Origin: Bacteroidales bacterium
GTDB lineage: Bacteria > Bacteroidota > Bacteroidia > Bacteroidales > Muribaculaceae
Assembly (NCBI GenBank): GCA_004553485.1
Contig: SFLG01000115.1
Location: 1-5,582, forward strand
Direction of reading: 5' to 3'
Length of the DNA: 5,582 nt
Shown here: positions 1 to 5,582 of the stretch, in pieces
Layout: every line of letters starts with the position of its first letter
Position numbering within the stretch: the stretch's first letter is position 1
Program-made: the position numbers and the translations under genes
The notes under the pieces: generated by a model
What the model saw: only the letters and a program-made list of their open reading frames with translations
What the model was told of the DNA's origin: nothing
The model's database searches: none

Positions 1-182
1 GTTGCAACAGGCGACGACGGCAAAAGGTACTGTGACGACCCCCGCCCCACACGCCGCGGGCTCGCCGACCCCGAAAAAAGCGTAGTTACCAAGGCAAAAT
101 TTTGGCATTTCCGTTCCGCTTTGGCGTTGCTTTTGGTGCCAAGCGCGGCACCTGTGGCGGTACCTGCCGCAATCCCCCATCG

Positions 183-327
183 CTTTATCCGTCTTTCTCC
201 GCGGGAATGTGGAGGAAGTCCAGATAAAGGCCTCCTATGTAATATAAGACCACGCGCGGGATAAGGGTCTCGCACAGAGCTGCTGGTACCGGCCTGTGTG
301 CTCCAGTGCAATTCTGGTGAGTCCCGC
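183..327. other. Candidate structured RNA or DNA element in the leader
   Basis: The arms CTTTATC (183-189) and GATAAAG (223-229) pair perfectly. Inside them CTTTCTCC (193-200) pairs with GGAGGAAG (211-218) with one G-U pair, closing a 10-base loop. Next come AGACC/GGTCT (247-251 with 266-270), a 7-bp stem CGCACAG/CTGTGTG (271-277 with 294-300, one G-U) and a short stem CCAG/CTGG (303-306 with 314-317). GCGGGA at 256-261 or 201-206 could pair with TCCCGC at 322-327. Stems arise by chance in GC-rich DNA, so only the first hairpin is convincing alone. I recognise no RNA family. A cos/terminase-binding role or a leader RNA are both possible. Confidence 0.3.
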
Positions 328-337
328 ATTCGGACAT

Positions 338-372
338 AAAAAAAGACCCGACTGCTGCAACAGTCAGGTCTT
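338..372 (-). terminator. Intrinsic terminator oriented for minus-strand transcripts
   Basis: AAGACCCGACTG (343-354) and CAGTCAGGTCTT (361-372) form a 12-bp stem with one mismatch around the loop CTGCAA. A run of seven A (338-344) precedes it on the plus strand, so a minus-strand transcript would end in a run of U after the hairpin. On the plus strand only two T follow the stem, so termination that way should be weak. No minus-strand gene lies to its right in this window, which makes the orientation odd. It may stop antisense transcription out of the packaging genes, or be a leftover of an older gene order. Confidence 0.6.
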
Positions 373-384
373 GCGCCCTCAGGC

Positions 385-415
385 GATATGGAATCTACGA
401 TATCGATACCATATC
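385..415. repeat. Nested palindrome just upstream of terS
   Basis: GATATGG (385-391) and CCATATC (409-415) form a perfect 7-bp inverted repeat. Between them lies the 8-base palindrome CGATATCG (398-405), nearly on the same centre. It ends about 54 bases before the terS start. The AT-rich, two-fold symmetric arrangement resembles a binding site for a dimeric protein, for example an operator or a terminase small subunit site. The role is inference. Confidence 0.45.
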
Positions 416-469
416 ACAATTTACGCAGACAGTCAAGCCGACTGAACTGCGCAAGGAAGGAGGAGCGCC

Positions 470-1030
470 ATGTCTGAAGCTATTGATGCCATTACCGAGG
501 AAACGGAGGTAAGCACGACAGAGCTGGCCTGTGTCCTGGGCATCACAGGACGGCGCATTCGCCAGATGGCGGAGGACGGTCAGCTGCAAAAGGTCAGCAA
601 GGGGCGCTTCCTCCTTGCCGATTCCGTCCAGCGGTATGTTAAGTTCCTGTCCGACGGCCCAATGGACGAAGAGGATAAGAAGCTGGAGAAGACCCGCCGC
701 GTGGCGGAGACGACGATGAAGGCGTCCAAGGCCACCATCGCCAAGCTGGAGGCCGAGGAGCTGAAAGGCACCATGCACCGTGCGGAGGACGTTGCCGCGC
801 TGACGGAGGATCTGGTCTACACCATTCGCGGCGCGCTCAATGCGCTGCCGGGGCGGCTGGCCGTCGATGTAGCGGCTGTGTCCACGCCCGCCGAGGCGTC
901 CGAGGTTATCCGCAAAGAGGTCAGCAAGGTCATGCGGGAGCTGGCCGGGTATCACTACGACCCCAAGAAATACGAGGAGCGCGTGAGAGAACGGCGCGAC
1001 TGGTCGGAGCGTGACAGCGATGACGAGTAG
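470..1030 (+). CDS. terS: Phage terminase small subunit (Nu1-like)
   Basis: A 186-residue protein that would bind the packaging start site and guide the large terminase to it. Residues about 14-60 form a winged helix-turn-helix like that of lambda Nu1: a helix TTELACVLG, a turn, a recognition helix GRRIRQMAEDGQL and a wing KGRFLL. Residues about 65-100 are charged and helical and probably form a coiled coil for oligomer formation. The tail is acidic (ERDSDDE). The start is fixed by AAGGAGG at 457-463, six bases before the ATG. It overlaps terL by 11 bases, which suggests translational coupling, and it is the first gene of the late operon here. Family assignment rests on the DNA-binding fold, length and position directly before terL, since this family is poorly conserved in sequence. 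It looks intact. Confidence 0.9.
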   Translation: MSEAIDAITEETEVSTTELACVLGITGRRIRQMAEDGQLQKVSKGRFLLADSVQRYVKFLSDGPMDEEDKKLEKTRRVAETTMKASKATIAKLEAEELKGTMHRAEDVAALTEDLVYTIRGALNALPGRLAVDVAAVSTPAEASEVIRKEVSKVMRELAGYHYDPKKYEERVRERRDWSERDSDDE

Positions 1031-2825
1031 GCTCGCCGCCGTCCGGCTGAACAAGGTCATCGCCAAGGCGATGGCCGGTATGCTCCCGCCGGACGACCTG
1101 ACCGTGACCGAATGGGCGGAGCAGAATCGCCGCCTGTCGGCCGAGAGCGCCGCAGAGCCCGGACCGTGGCGCACCGAGCGCACCCCCTATCTCCGTGAGC
1201 CGATGAACGCATGGACCGACCCAAAGATACGGCACATCGTCATGGTGGCCGCGTCCCAGGTCGGTAAGTCTGAATTTCTCAATAACTGCATCGGCTATGT
1301 GATCGACCAGGACCCCGGCTCGATCCTGTTTGTCCACCCTACCACCATTGACGCAAAGGAGTATTCCAAGCTCCGCATCGCGCCGATGATCCGCGACTGC
1401 CCTACGCTGCGAAAGAAGGTCAGCGACCCCAAGAGCCGTGACAGCGGCAATACCATCCTCCAAAAGACCTACCCCGGAGGCATCCTCACGATGTGCGGCT
1501 CCACCGAGGCCCACGCTCTGGCGTCAAAGCCCATCCGCTATGTGCTGGGTGACGAGCGCGACCGCTGGGCGCTGTCCGCCGGTAACGAGGGCGACCCGTG
1601 GGATCTGGCGATGGCGCGGCAGACGACATTCTACAACGCGAAAAGCGGTGAGGTGTCCACGCCCACCGTCAAAAACGCCAGCGCCATCGAAGCCGCCTAC
1701 GCGACCGGCACGATGGAGCGGTGGAAATCCCGCTGCCCTCATTGCGGCGAGTATCACGAGATCCAATGGGCGGACATCCGCTTTGAGCACGACGAGATCA
1801 TCGTCGCGGGGAAAAAGACCTACAAGGTCCGCAGCGTCTGCTATGCCTGCCCCGGCTGCGGCTGCATCTCCACCGAGGCGGAAATGAAGCGCGCCCCGGC
1901 AAGATGGGAGGCGGACAACCCCGCCGCCTATGAGCAGGGCACGCGCTCGTTCTGGCTGAACGCCTTTGTCAGCCAGTGGGCGAGCTGGGAATCCATCATT
2001 CTGAAATACCTGAACGCCATCGGCAGTACCCGCAAGATGCAGGTCGTCTACAACACCTGCTTCGGCGAGCTGTGGGAGGATCGCGGCGACCTGGAGGACG
2101 AGGACAGTCTGATGGCGCGCCGGGAGGAATACCCGGCCGAGCTGCCGGAGGGTGTGCTTGTTCTGACGGCCGGTGTCGATACTCAGGACGACCGCATGGA
2201 ATACGAGATCGTCGGCCACGGCCACTTTGGGGAGACCTGGGGCATTGAGAAAGGCATCATCATGGGACGGCCCGACGACGATGCCGTATGGGCGCAGCTG
2301 GACGAGCTGGTATTTGATCGCGTTCTGCGCTTTGAGAACGGCGTGGGGCTGAAAATGTCAATGTCCTTTGTGGACGAGGGCGGACACTTCACACAGGAGG
2401 TCCGTATGCAGTGCCGGGCGCGGCTGGGCAAAAAGGTGTTCTGCATCAAGGGCATGCCCGGCAGCGATAAGCCCTACACTGCGCCGCCGAAAAAGCAGAA
2501 GATCATCATCAAGCAGACGGCGGTCGGCACCTGCTGGCAGTACCAGATCGGCGTTGACTCCGGCAAGGAGGTCATCATGGACAACCTGCGCGTACAGACG
2601 CCGGGCGCGAAATATTGTCACTTCCCTAAGCGGGATGACTACGGCTCCGGCTACTTCACGGGGCTGCTCTCCGAGGTCAAGGTCTACGACCCCAACAAAA
2701 AGCAGCCGTGGCAGTGGAAGAAGATCCCCGGCCACGAGCGCAACGAGGCGCTGGACATGCCGCCTCCCGCCGCCAAGCAGAGGCCGAAGCGTAGAAGCGG
2801 GAAGAAATACTACGACGATTGGTGA
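1020..2825 (+). CDS. terL: Phage terminase large subunit, GpA family
   Basis: ATP-driven packaging motor and nuclease, about 601 residues. The N-terminal ATPase shows a Walker A variant, SQVGKS (79-84), and a Walker B ending in LGDE with D178 and E179. A zinc ribbon follows (C239, C242, C277, C280), as is usual in this family. The nuclease domain has D387 in AGVDTQDD, D452 in FVDEGG and D579 in NEALD. I chose ATG 1020 because GGAG at 1006-1009 is ten bases upstream; GTG 1011 is in frame but too close to that site. After D579 the family normally continues with a conserved segment of the type C-x-x-Y-A-x-A-A. Here the protein jumps to a proline-rich, basic tail ending YYDDW, so an in-frame internal loss of perhaps 20-30 residues is likely. 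The metal-binding acids remain, but activity may be reduced. Confidence 0.95.
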   Translation: MTSRLAAVRLNKVIAKAMAGMLPPDDLTVTEWAEQNRRLSAESAAEPGPWRTERTPYLREPMNAWTDPKIRHIVMVAASQVGKSEFLNNCIGYVIDQDPGSILFVHPTTIDAKEYSKLRIAPMIRDCPTLRKKVSDPKSRDSGNTILQKTYPGGILTMCGSTEAHALASKPIRYVLGDERDRWALSAGNEGDPWDLAMARQTTFYNAKSGEVSTPTVKNASAIEAAYATGTMERWKSRCPHCGEYHEIQWADIRFEHDEIIVAGKKTYKVRSVCYACPGCGCISTEAEMKRAPARWEADNPAAYEQGTRSFWLNAFVSQWASWESIILKYLNAIGSTRKMQVVYNTCFGELWEDRGDLEDEDSLMARREEYPAELPEGVLVLTAGVDTQDDRMEYEIVGHGHFGETWGIEKGIIMGRPDDDAVWAQLDELVFDRVLRFENGVGLKMSMSFVDEGGHFTQEVRMQCRARLGKKVFCIKGMPGSDKPYTAPPKKQKIIIKQTAVGTCWQYQIGVDSGKEVIMDNLRVQTPGAKYCHFPKRDDYGSGYFTGLLSEVKVYDPNKKQPWQWKKIPGHERNEALDMPPPAAKQRPKRRSGKKYYDDW

Positions 2826-2835
2826 GGTGTCCGAT

Positions 2836-2963
2836 ATGGATAAAGTTGAACTGCGGGCGCGGCTGGACTTCTGGCAGAGCGCCCTTTCCAAGCTGCGCTG
2901 CTCGCGGAGCTGAACGGCCGCAAGCCGAGAAAGGCTTTTGGCATCGTCCCCCGCGATTGGTGA
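2836..2963 (+). pseudogene. Broken W-like head-tail connector gene (internal deletion with frame change)
   Basis: In lambda the short gene between the large terminase and the portal is W, whose product closes the filled head and joins the tail. Here an ATG at 2836, with GGTGAGG at 2821-2827, starts MDKVELRARLDFWQSALSKL, typical of the N-terminus of small helical Firmicute phage connectors (gpW/DUF6148-like). It stops at 2911-2913 after only 25 residues. From about 2898 a second frame reads LLAELNGRKPRKAFGIVPRDW and ends at a TGA at 2961-2963; the basic, PRDW-type end is what I expect of the same protein. The halves together give about 40 residues instead of the expected 70-90, so the middle is missing and the frames differ by one base. 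I see no slippery heptamer in the right phase, so programmed frameshifting is unlikely. The family call is inference. Confidence 0.65.
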
Positions 2964-2966
2964 CCT

Positions 2967-3056
2967 TTTTCGTGAGGCCACGAAAATGACCATTTTGCCG
3001 ACCCCGGCAAAGTGGTTGTTGCATTTTCTGCAACAAGGGTATTCGCCCGAAAGGGC
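2967..3056 (+). other. Array of four tandem stem-loops between connector and portal
   Basis: Four stem-loops follow one another: TTTTCGTG/CACGAAAA (2967-2974 with 2979-2986, 4-base loop); CCATTTTGCCG/CGGCAAAGTGG (2990-3000 with 3005-3015, one G-U pair, loop ACCC); TTGTTGCA/TGCAACAA (3016-3023 with 3029-3036, 5-base loop); and GCCC/GGGC with a GAAA tetraloop (3045-3056). A terminator comes directly after. Neighbouring phage genes are packed with almost no gaps, so about 175 bases of paired sequence is exceptional. It could be a small RNA, a cis-acting RNA, or an inserted MITE-like element. All three plus-strand frames are open through most of it, so a short coding sequence is not strictly excluded, but stacked perfect stems argue for structure. 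Confidence 0.6.
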
Positions 3057-3062
3057 TTTACC

Positions 3063-3114
3063 ACAGGCAGTCCGGCGGAGTTTGCTCCTTTCGCCGCCGG
3101 ACGGCCTGTTTTTT
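3063..3114 (+). terminator. Strong intrinsic terminator just before the portal gene
   Basis: ACAGGC (3063-3068) pairs with GCCTGT (3104-3109). After one A-G mismatch, GTCCGGCGG (3070-3078) pairs perfectly with CCGCCGGAC (3094-3102), giving a very GC-rich stem of about 15 bp. Six T (3109-3114) follow. This is a textbook plus-strand terminator, yet it lies inside a late operon, 26 bases before the portal start. It would end the transcript of the preceding hairpin array, or reduce portal expression unless antitermination operates. Confidence 0.75.
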
Positions 3115-3140
3115 ATTCCGAAAACGGGAGGCGATAAGCA

Positions 3141-3274
3141 TTGAGCAATAAGAAAGACCTCCGCCGCGCAGCCGCGCCGCAGGCGAAGGGGTACAGCGAA
3201 GCCGGGGCCAGCTTGACGCGGCGGGCGCTCAAGGGATTTGTTCCGGACAGCGGCGCTCCCAATGAGGACATCCT
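3141..3274 (+). pseudogene. Portal protein gene, 5' fragment
   Basis: This is the start of the portal gene, separated from its body by a lesion. The start codon is TTG at 3141, with GGGAGG at 3126-3131 nine bases upstream. The product begins with a basic, alanine-rich stretch and reaches GFVPDSGAPNEDI, typical of the N-terminus of lambda-type portals. After about 3270 this frame loses resemblance to a portal and would stop at a TGA at 3321-3323, giving a 60-residue stub. The body resumes in another frame at about 3275. The conserved segment that normally joins the two parts, of the kind L-R-x-R-x-R-x-L followed by a short stretch to A-I-x-T-N-R, is absent. The missing length should be about 55-70 bases and equal to 1 modulo 3. 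Confidence 0.7.
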
Positions 3275-4621
3275 ACGGCGGCGATCAATACCAACCGCAC
3301 CAAGGTCATCGGGACGGGGCTGACGCTCAAAGCGTCCGTGGACCGTGAGGTGCTGGGCATCTCCCCAGAGGCGGCGAAGAAGTGGCAGCACGCGGCGGAG
3401 ATGGAATTCCGGCTGTGGGCAGGGAAAAAGCAGAACTGCGACGCGCTGGGCCTGAACAACTTTGAGAGTTTGCAGCAGCTCGCCTTGAAGTCGTGGCTGC
3501 TCAGCGGCGACGTGTTCGCGCTGGTCAAGCGATACCCGGCGACACCGCTAAACCCCTATACCCTGCGGCTCCACATCGTGGAGGCGGACCGCGCCTGCAC
3601 GCCAAGCGAATATGGCGGCGGTGTCACCATCGGCGGCTTCGTGGAGGGCAAGATCCCCGAGGGAAAGCCTGGCGCAGGCCACAAGGTCTACGACGGCGTG
3701 GAGGTGGACAGCAACGGCCGCGTGGTCGCCTATCACATCAGCAACACCTACCCGCACCAGATCACCAGCGAGCCGCAGAAGTGGCAGCGCGTTGAGGCCT
3801 ACGGCGCCAAGACCGGCCTGCCGAACATTCTCCACATCATGGACAGTGAGCGCCCGGACCAGTACCGCGGCGTTCCTTATCTGGCGCAGGTCATCGAGCC
3901 GCTGCTCCAGCTTCGGCGCTATACGGAGTCCGAGCTGATGGCGGCGCTGGTGCAGAGCTTCTTCACTGCATGGATCGAAACGGAGACCGACCCCTCCGAT
4001 ACGCCCTTCAACGAGGTAGGCGCCGGAGATATTGCCGGCGTCCCCGCCGAGGTCAACGCGGACGGTGGACCGATGGCGAACAACATCTCCGATGATGACA
4101 ACGAGTACGAGATGGGACCGGGTACGGTGACGCACCTCGCCCCCGGGGAAAAGGTCAACTTCGGTAATCCGAACATCCCCACCGCTGGCTTTGAAACCTT
4201 TGTCAAGACGCTGTGCAAGCTGGTCGGCGCAGCCTTAGAGCTGCCTTACGATGTGCTGATCAAGGAGTTCAACAGCTCCTATTCCGCAAGCCGAGGCGCG
4301 CTGCTGGAGGCGTGGGAAGCATTCAAAATGCGCCGGAAGTGGTTTGTGGACGACTTCTGCCAGCCGGTCTATGAGATGTTCCTGGCCGAAGCGGTCGCTC
4401 TGGGGCGCATCAACGCCCCCGGCTTCTTCACGGACCCCCTTGTGCGGGAGGCATGGTGCGGCGCGCGCTGGATCGGCCCCGTGCAGGGCAGCCTTGACCC
4501 CAAGAAGGAGGCGGAAGCCGCCCTCATGCTGATCGACAACGCCATCAAGACCCACGAGCAGGTCAGCCGCGAAATGAGCGGCGGCGACTGGGAGGAGAAC
4601 GTGGAGCAGCTGCAGCGTTGA
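3275..4621 (+). CDS. Phage portal protein, lambda gpB family (main body, frame broken from its start)
   Basis: The portal is the dodecameric ring at one head vertex through which DNA enters, and the docking site of the terminase. The body reads from about TAAINTNRTKVIGTG (3275 on), a strongly conserved portal segment, through the crown and stem to a C-terminus ending ENVEQLQR, about 448 residues. The family signature LVGAALELPYDVLIKEFNSS, followed by SASRGALLEAW, lies near residues 310-345 of this fragment. With the 5' fragment and the missing piece the intact gene would encode about 515 residues, usual for the family. GTG 3338 is the first start-type codon in a long open stretch, but no ribosome binding site precedes it and it falls inside conserved portal sequence, so it is not the true start. 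Without repair, no full portal can be made. Confidence 0.88.
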   Translation, partial: TAAINTNRTKVIGTGLTLKASVDREVLGISPEAAKKWQHAAEMEFRLWAGKKQNCDALGLNNFESLQQLALKSWLLSGDVFALVKRYPATPLNPYTLRLHIVEADRACTPSEYGGGVTIGGFVEGKIPEGKPGAGHKVYDGVEVDSNGRVVAYHISNTYPHQITSEPQKWQRVEAYGAKTGLPNILHIMDSERPDQYRGVPYLAQVIEPLLQLRRYTESELMAALVQSFFTAWIETETDPSDTPFNEVGAGDIAGVPAEVNADGGPMANNISDDDNEYEMGPGTVTHLAPGEKVNFGNPNIPTAGFETFVKTLCKLVGAALELPYDVLIKEFNSSYSASRGALLEAWEAFKMRRKWFVDDFCQPVYEMFLAEAVALGRINAPGFFTDPLVREAWCGARWIGPVQGSLDPKKEAEAALMLIDNAIKTHEQVSREMSGGDWEENVEQLQR

Positions 4622-4788
4622 ATGTGCGGAGCATGGCGCTCGCCATCTGGAACTATGCAAGCGACTACTGCGCCTATTGCCCGAAGAACATGGAGCGCCG
4701 CTGCAACGAGAACTGCCGCGCGGGAATCCGCGAGTGGCTGAACAGTCCCTACATTCCGTCAAGCGATATCTGGAAAGAAAAGAGGTAA
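4618..4788 (+). CDS. Small four-cysteine protein, possible zinc binder
   Basis: A short gene between portal and protease, 56 residues from TTG 4618 or 51 from ATG 4633. I do not recognise the family. From the ATG it reads MALAIWNYASDYCAYCPKNM and continues with four cysteines in the pattern C-x2-C-x7-C-x3-C (C13, C16, C24, C28), then an amphipathic REWLNSPY region and a basic end. The pattern suggests one bound zinc ion. TTG 4618 overlaps the portal stop as TTGA, with GGAG eleven bases upstream; ATG 4633 has a purine-rich sequence too close to serve. Its stop overlaps or abuts the protease start, so it is part of the operon. Codon use matches its neighbours. A role in head assembly is possible from position alone. 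Confidence 0.65.
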   Translation: MNVRSMALAIWNYASDYCAYCPKNMERRCNENCRAGIREWLNSPYIPSSDIWKEKR

Positions 4789-4793
4789 TGCGC

Positions 4794-5582
4794 ATGAGTA
4801 TTCCGGCAAAGAGAGCTGGGCGAAAGTCTCCCGCCGTCAGCATCTCGAAAAAGGTCTATACGATGGCCACGGTGGACGGCAGTGATGCTGAGATCACCAT
4901 GTACGGAGACATCTACGAGGAGCAGCCCACGAACTGGTGGGGCGAGCCCGTTGAGGGGCAGTACATCCTGCTCTCCGAGTTTTTGGAGGACCTCAAGCAG
5001 ATCTCCGGCTGCACGTCCATCACTATCCGCATGAACAGCTACGGCGGCGACGCCGGCGCGTCCAACATGATCCACAACCGCCTGCGGGAGCTGGCGCGGA
5101 ATGGCACGAAGCTCACCTGCATCGTGGACGGCGTTGCCATGAGCGGCGGCAGTCTTATCATGTGCGCCTGCGATACGGTCAGGGTCAATCCCTCCAGCCT
5201 CGTCATGATCCACAAATGCTGGACCTTCCTGTGGGGCGGCTACAACGCCGACGAGCTGCGGGAACAGGCTACCCAGCAGGAGGCGTGGGACAAGATGCAG
5301 ATGGAGGTCTACACGCGCAAGACCGGGCTGTCAGCCACGGTGATCTCCCACATGATGGCGGACACGACCTATATGACAGGCCGCGAGGCCATCGACAAGG
5401 GCTTTGCGGACGAACTGATCGAGGACGCGGAGCCGACCAGCATCGCCGCCAGCGCGGACGGGCGCAGCCTGTTTGTGAACGGGCGGCAGATGCACCTTGC
5501 CCCCGGCATGTTTGCGCCGGACAACATTCCCACGGTCACACCCGAGGCCTCCGCCCCGGTTGAGACAGATAAAAACAAGCCG
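4794..5582 (+). CDS. ClpP-like prohead maturation protease (3' end beyond window)
   Basis: Serine protease expected to process capsid and scaffold proteins in the prohead; it occupies the place of lambda gene C. The frame is open to the right edge, 263 codons, so the C-terminus is missing. The ClpP fold shows NSYGGD (N81-D86) as the oxyanion strand, GVAMSGGSLI with the likely nucleophile S117, MIHK with H140, and ADTTYMTG with D190; the spacing is close to that of ClpP. The region after about 220 is low in complexity and proline/alanine-rich, as expected of a linker to a C-terminal part. I chose ATG 4794 because AGAGG (4781-4785) lies eight bases upstream; ATG 4788, overlapping the previous stop as TAATG, is in frame but only two bases from that site. 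It looks undamaged. The major capsid gene should follow. Confidence 0.9.
   Translation, partial: MSIPAKRAGRKSPAVSISKKVYTMATVDGSDAEITMYGDIYEEQPTNWWGEPVEGQYILLSEFLEDLKQISGCTSITIRMNSYGGDAGASNMIHNRLRELARNGTKLTCIVDGVAMSGGSLIMCACDTVRVNPSSLVMIHKCWTFLWGGYNADELREQATQQEAWDKMQMEVYTRKTGLSATVISHMMADTTYMTGREAIDKGFADELIEDAEPTSIAASADGRSLFVNGRQMHLAPGMFAPDNIPTVTPEASAPVETDKNKP

Larger units (their letters stand above)
1..469. other. Gene-free leader upstream of the packaging genes; possible cos region
   Basis: No gene can be supported here. Plus-strand frame 1 is open to about 263 and frame 2 ends at a TAG at 83-85, so the first bases could be the tail of an upstream gene, but neither product is recognisable. 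The stretch is rich in inverted repeats: the palindrome CAAAATTTTG at 95-104, a 6-bp stem-loop at 135-152, a long hairpin at 183-229 and further stems to 372. In lambda-type phages the cos site and the terminase binding sites lie just upstream of the small terminase gene, so this region is the expected place for cos. That is inference from gene order; no cos sequence is recognisable. Confidence 0.45.

Noticed and set aside
201..230. Resemblance of GGAGGAAGTCC to the conserved GAGGAAAGUCC of RNase P RNA
   Set aside because: The match is short and imperfect, and the other conserved RNase P elements and the length are absent.
1..263. Open plus-strand frames at the left edge (frame 1 to about 263, frame 2 to 85)
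   Set aside because: Neither product resembles a known protein, no start is visible, and the downstream part overlaps clear inverted repeats. One may be the tail of an upstream gene, but it cannot be decided which.
371..401. Possible promoter, TTGCGC with TACGAT
   Set aside because: The match to the consensus is poor, the spacing of 19 is long, and the second box lies within the palindrome. Not enough to call a promoter.
395..1183. Long minus-strand open frame opposite terS
   Set aside because: It is a shadow of GC-rich coding sequence: it crosses the strong terS ribosome binding site and start, has low-complexity composition, and matches no family. The other long minus-strand frames opposite terL and the portal were rejected for the same reason.
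2880..2915. Programmed -1 frameshift in the connector gene
   Set aside because: No slippery heptamer is in the correct phase, and a shift alone would still give a protein lacking its central half.
2986..3144. A 52-codon plus-strand frame starting MTILPTPAKW whose TGA overlaps the portal TTG
   Set aside because: It runs through four perfect stems and the terminator with its T-run, uses codons unlike its neighbours (TTG, TTA, AGG), and the two other plus frames are open as well. Structure explains it better, though coupling to the portal keeps a small doubt.
1..5582. CRISPR array, tRNA, insertion sequence or anti-phage defence genes
   Set aside because: No spaced direct repeats, no cloverleaf, no transposase or defence domain was seen; every recognisable gene belongs to a phage head module.

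Overview
The window is the left end of the late (head and packaging) operon of a tailed phage or prophage, almost certainly from a GC-rich gut Firmicute of the Oscillospiraceae/Clostridia type. The gene order, terS - terL - W-like connector - portal - ClpP-type prohead protease, is the lambda order Nu1-A-W-B-C. The strong AAGGAGG ribosome binding site and high GC point to such a host. The host is inferred from style and family resemblance, not proven.

Layout. Positions 1-469 hold no gene I can support. They hold several stem-loops, a strong hairpin whose U-tract lies on the minus strand (338-372) and a nested palindrome (385-415). By analogy with lambda this is where cos would lie. Then, all on the plus strand: terS (470-1030), overlapped by terL (1020-2825); a broken W-like connector gene (2836-2963); a gene-poor stretch of about 175 bases packed with stem-loops and ending in a strong intrinsic terminator (2967-3114); a portal gene split by a lesion (3141-4621); a small four-cysteine protein (about 4618-4788); and a ClpP-like protease running off the right edge (4794-5582).

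How the parts work together. TerS and TerL recognise, cut and translocate DNA into a prohead through the portal. The W-like protein would close the head after packaging. The protease would mature the prohead. The capsid genes should lie just beyond the right edge.

The most notable feature is damage. Within about 520 bases (2756-3277) three places look as if short internal segments are missing. TerL lacks the segment that normally follows its last nuclease aspartate. The connector keeps both ends but lost its middle and its frame. The portal lost a conserved N-terminal segment and its frame. The genes on either side look intact. This is either a decaying (defective) prophage or an assembly problem. 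The hairpin array with a terminator, placed between connector and portal in the same stretch, is the most likely undescribed element.
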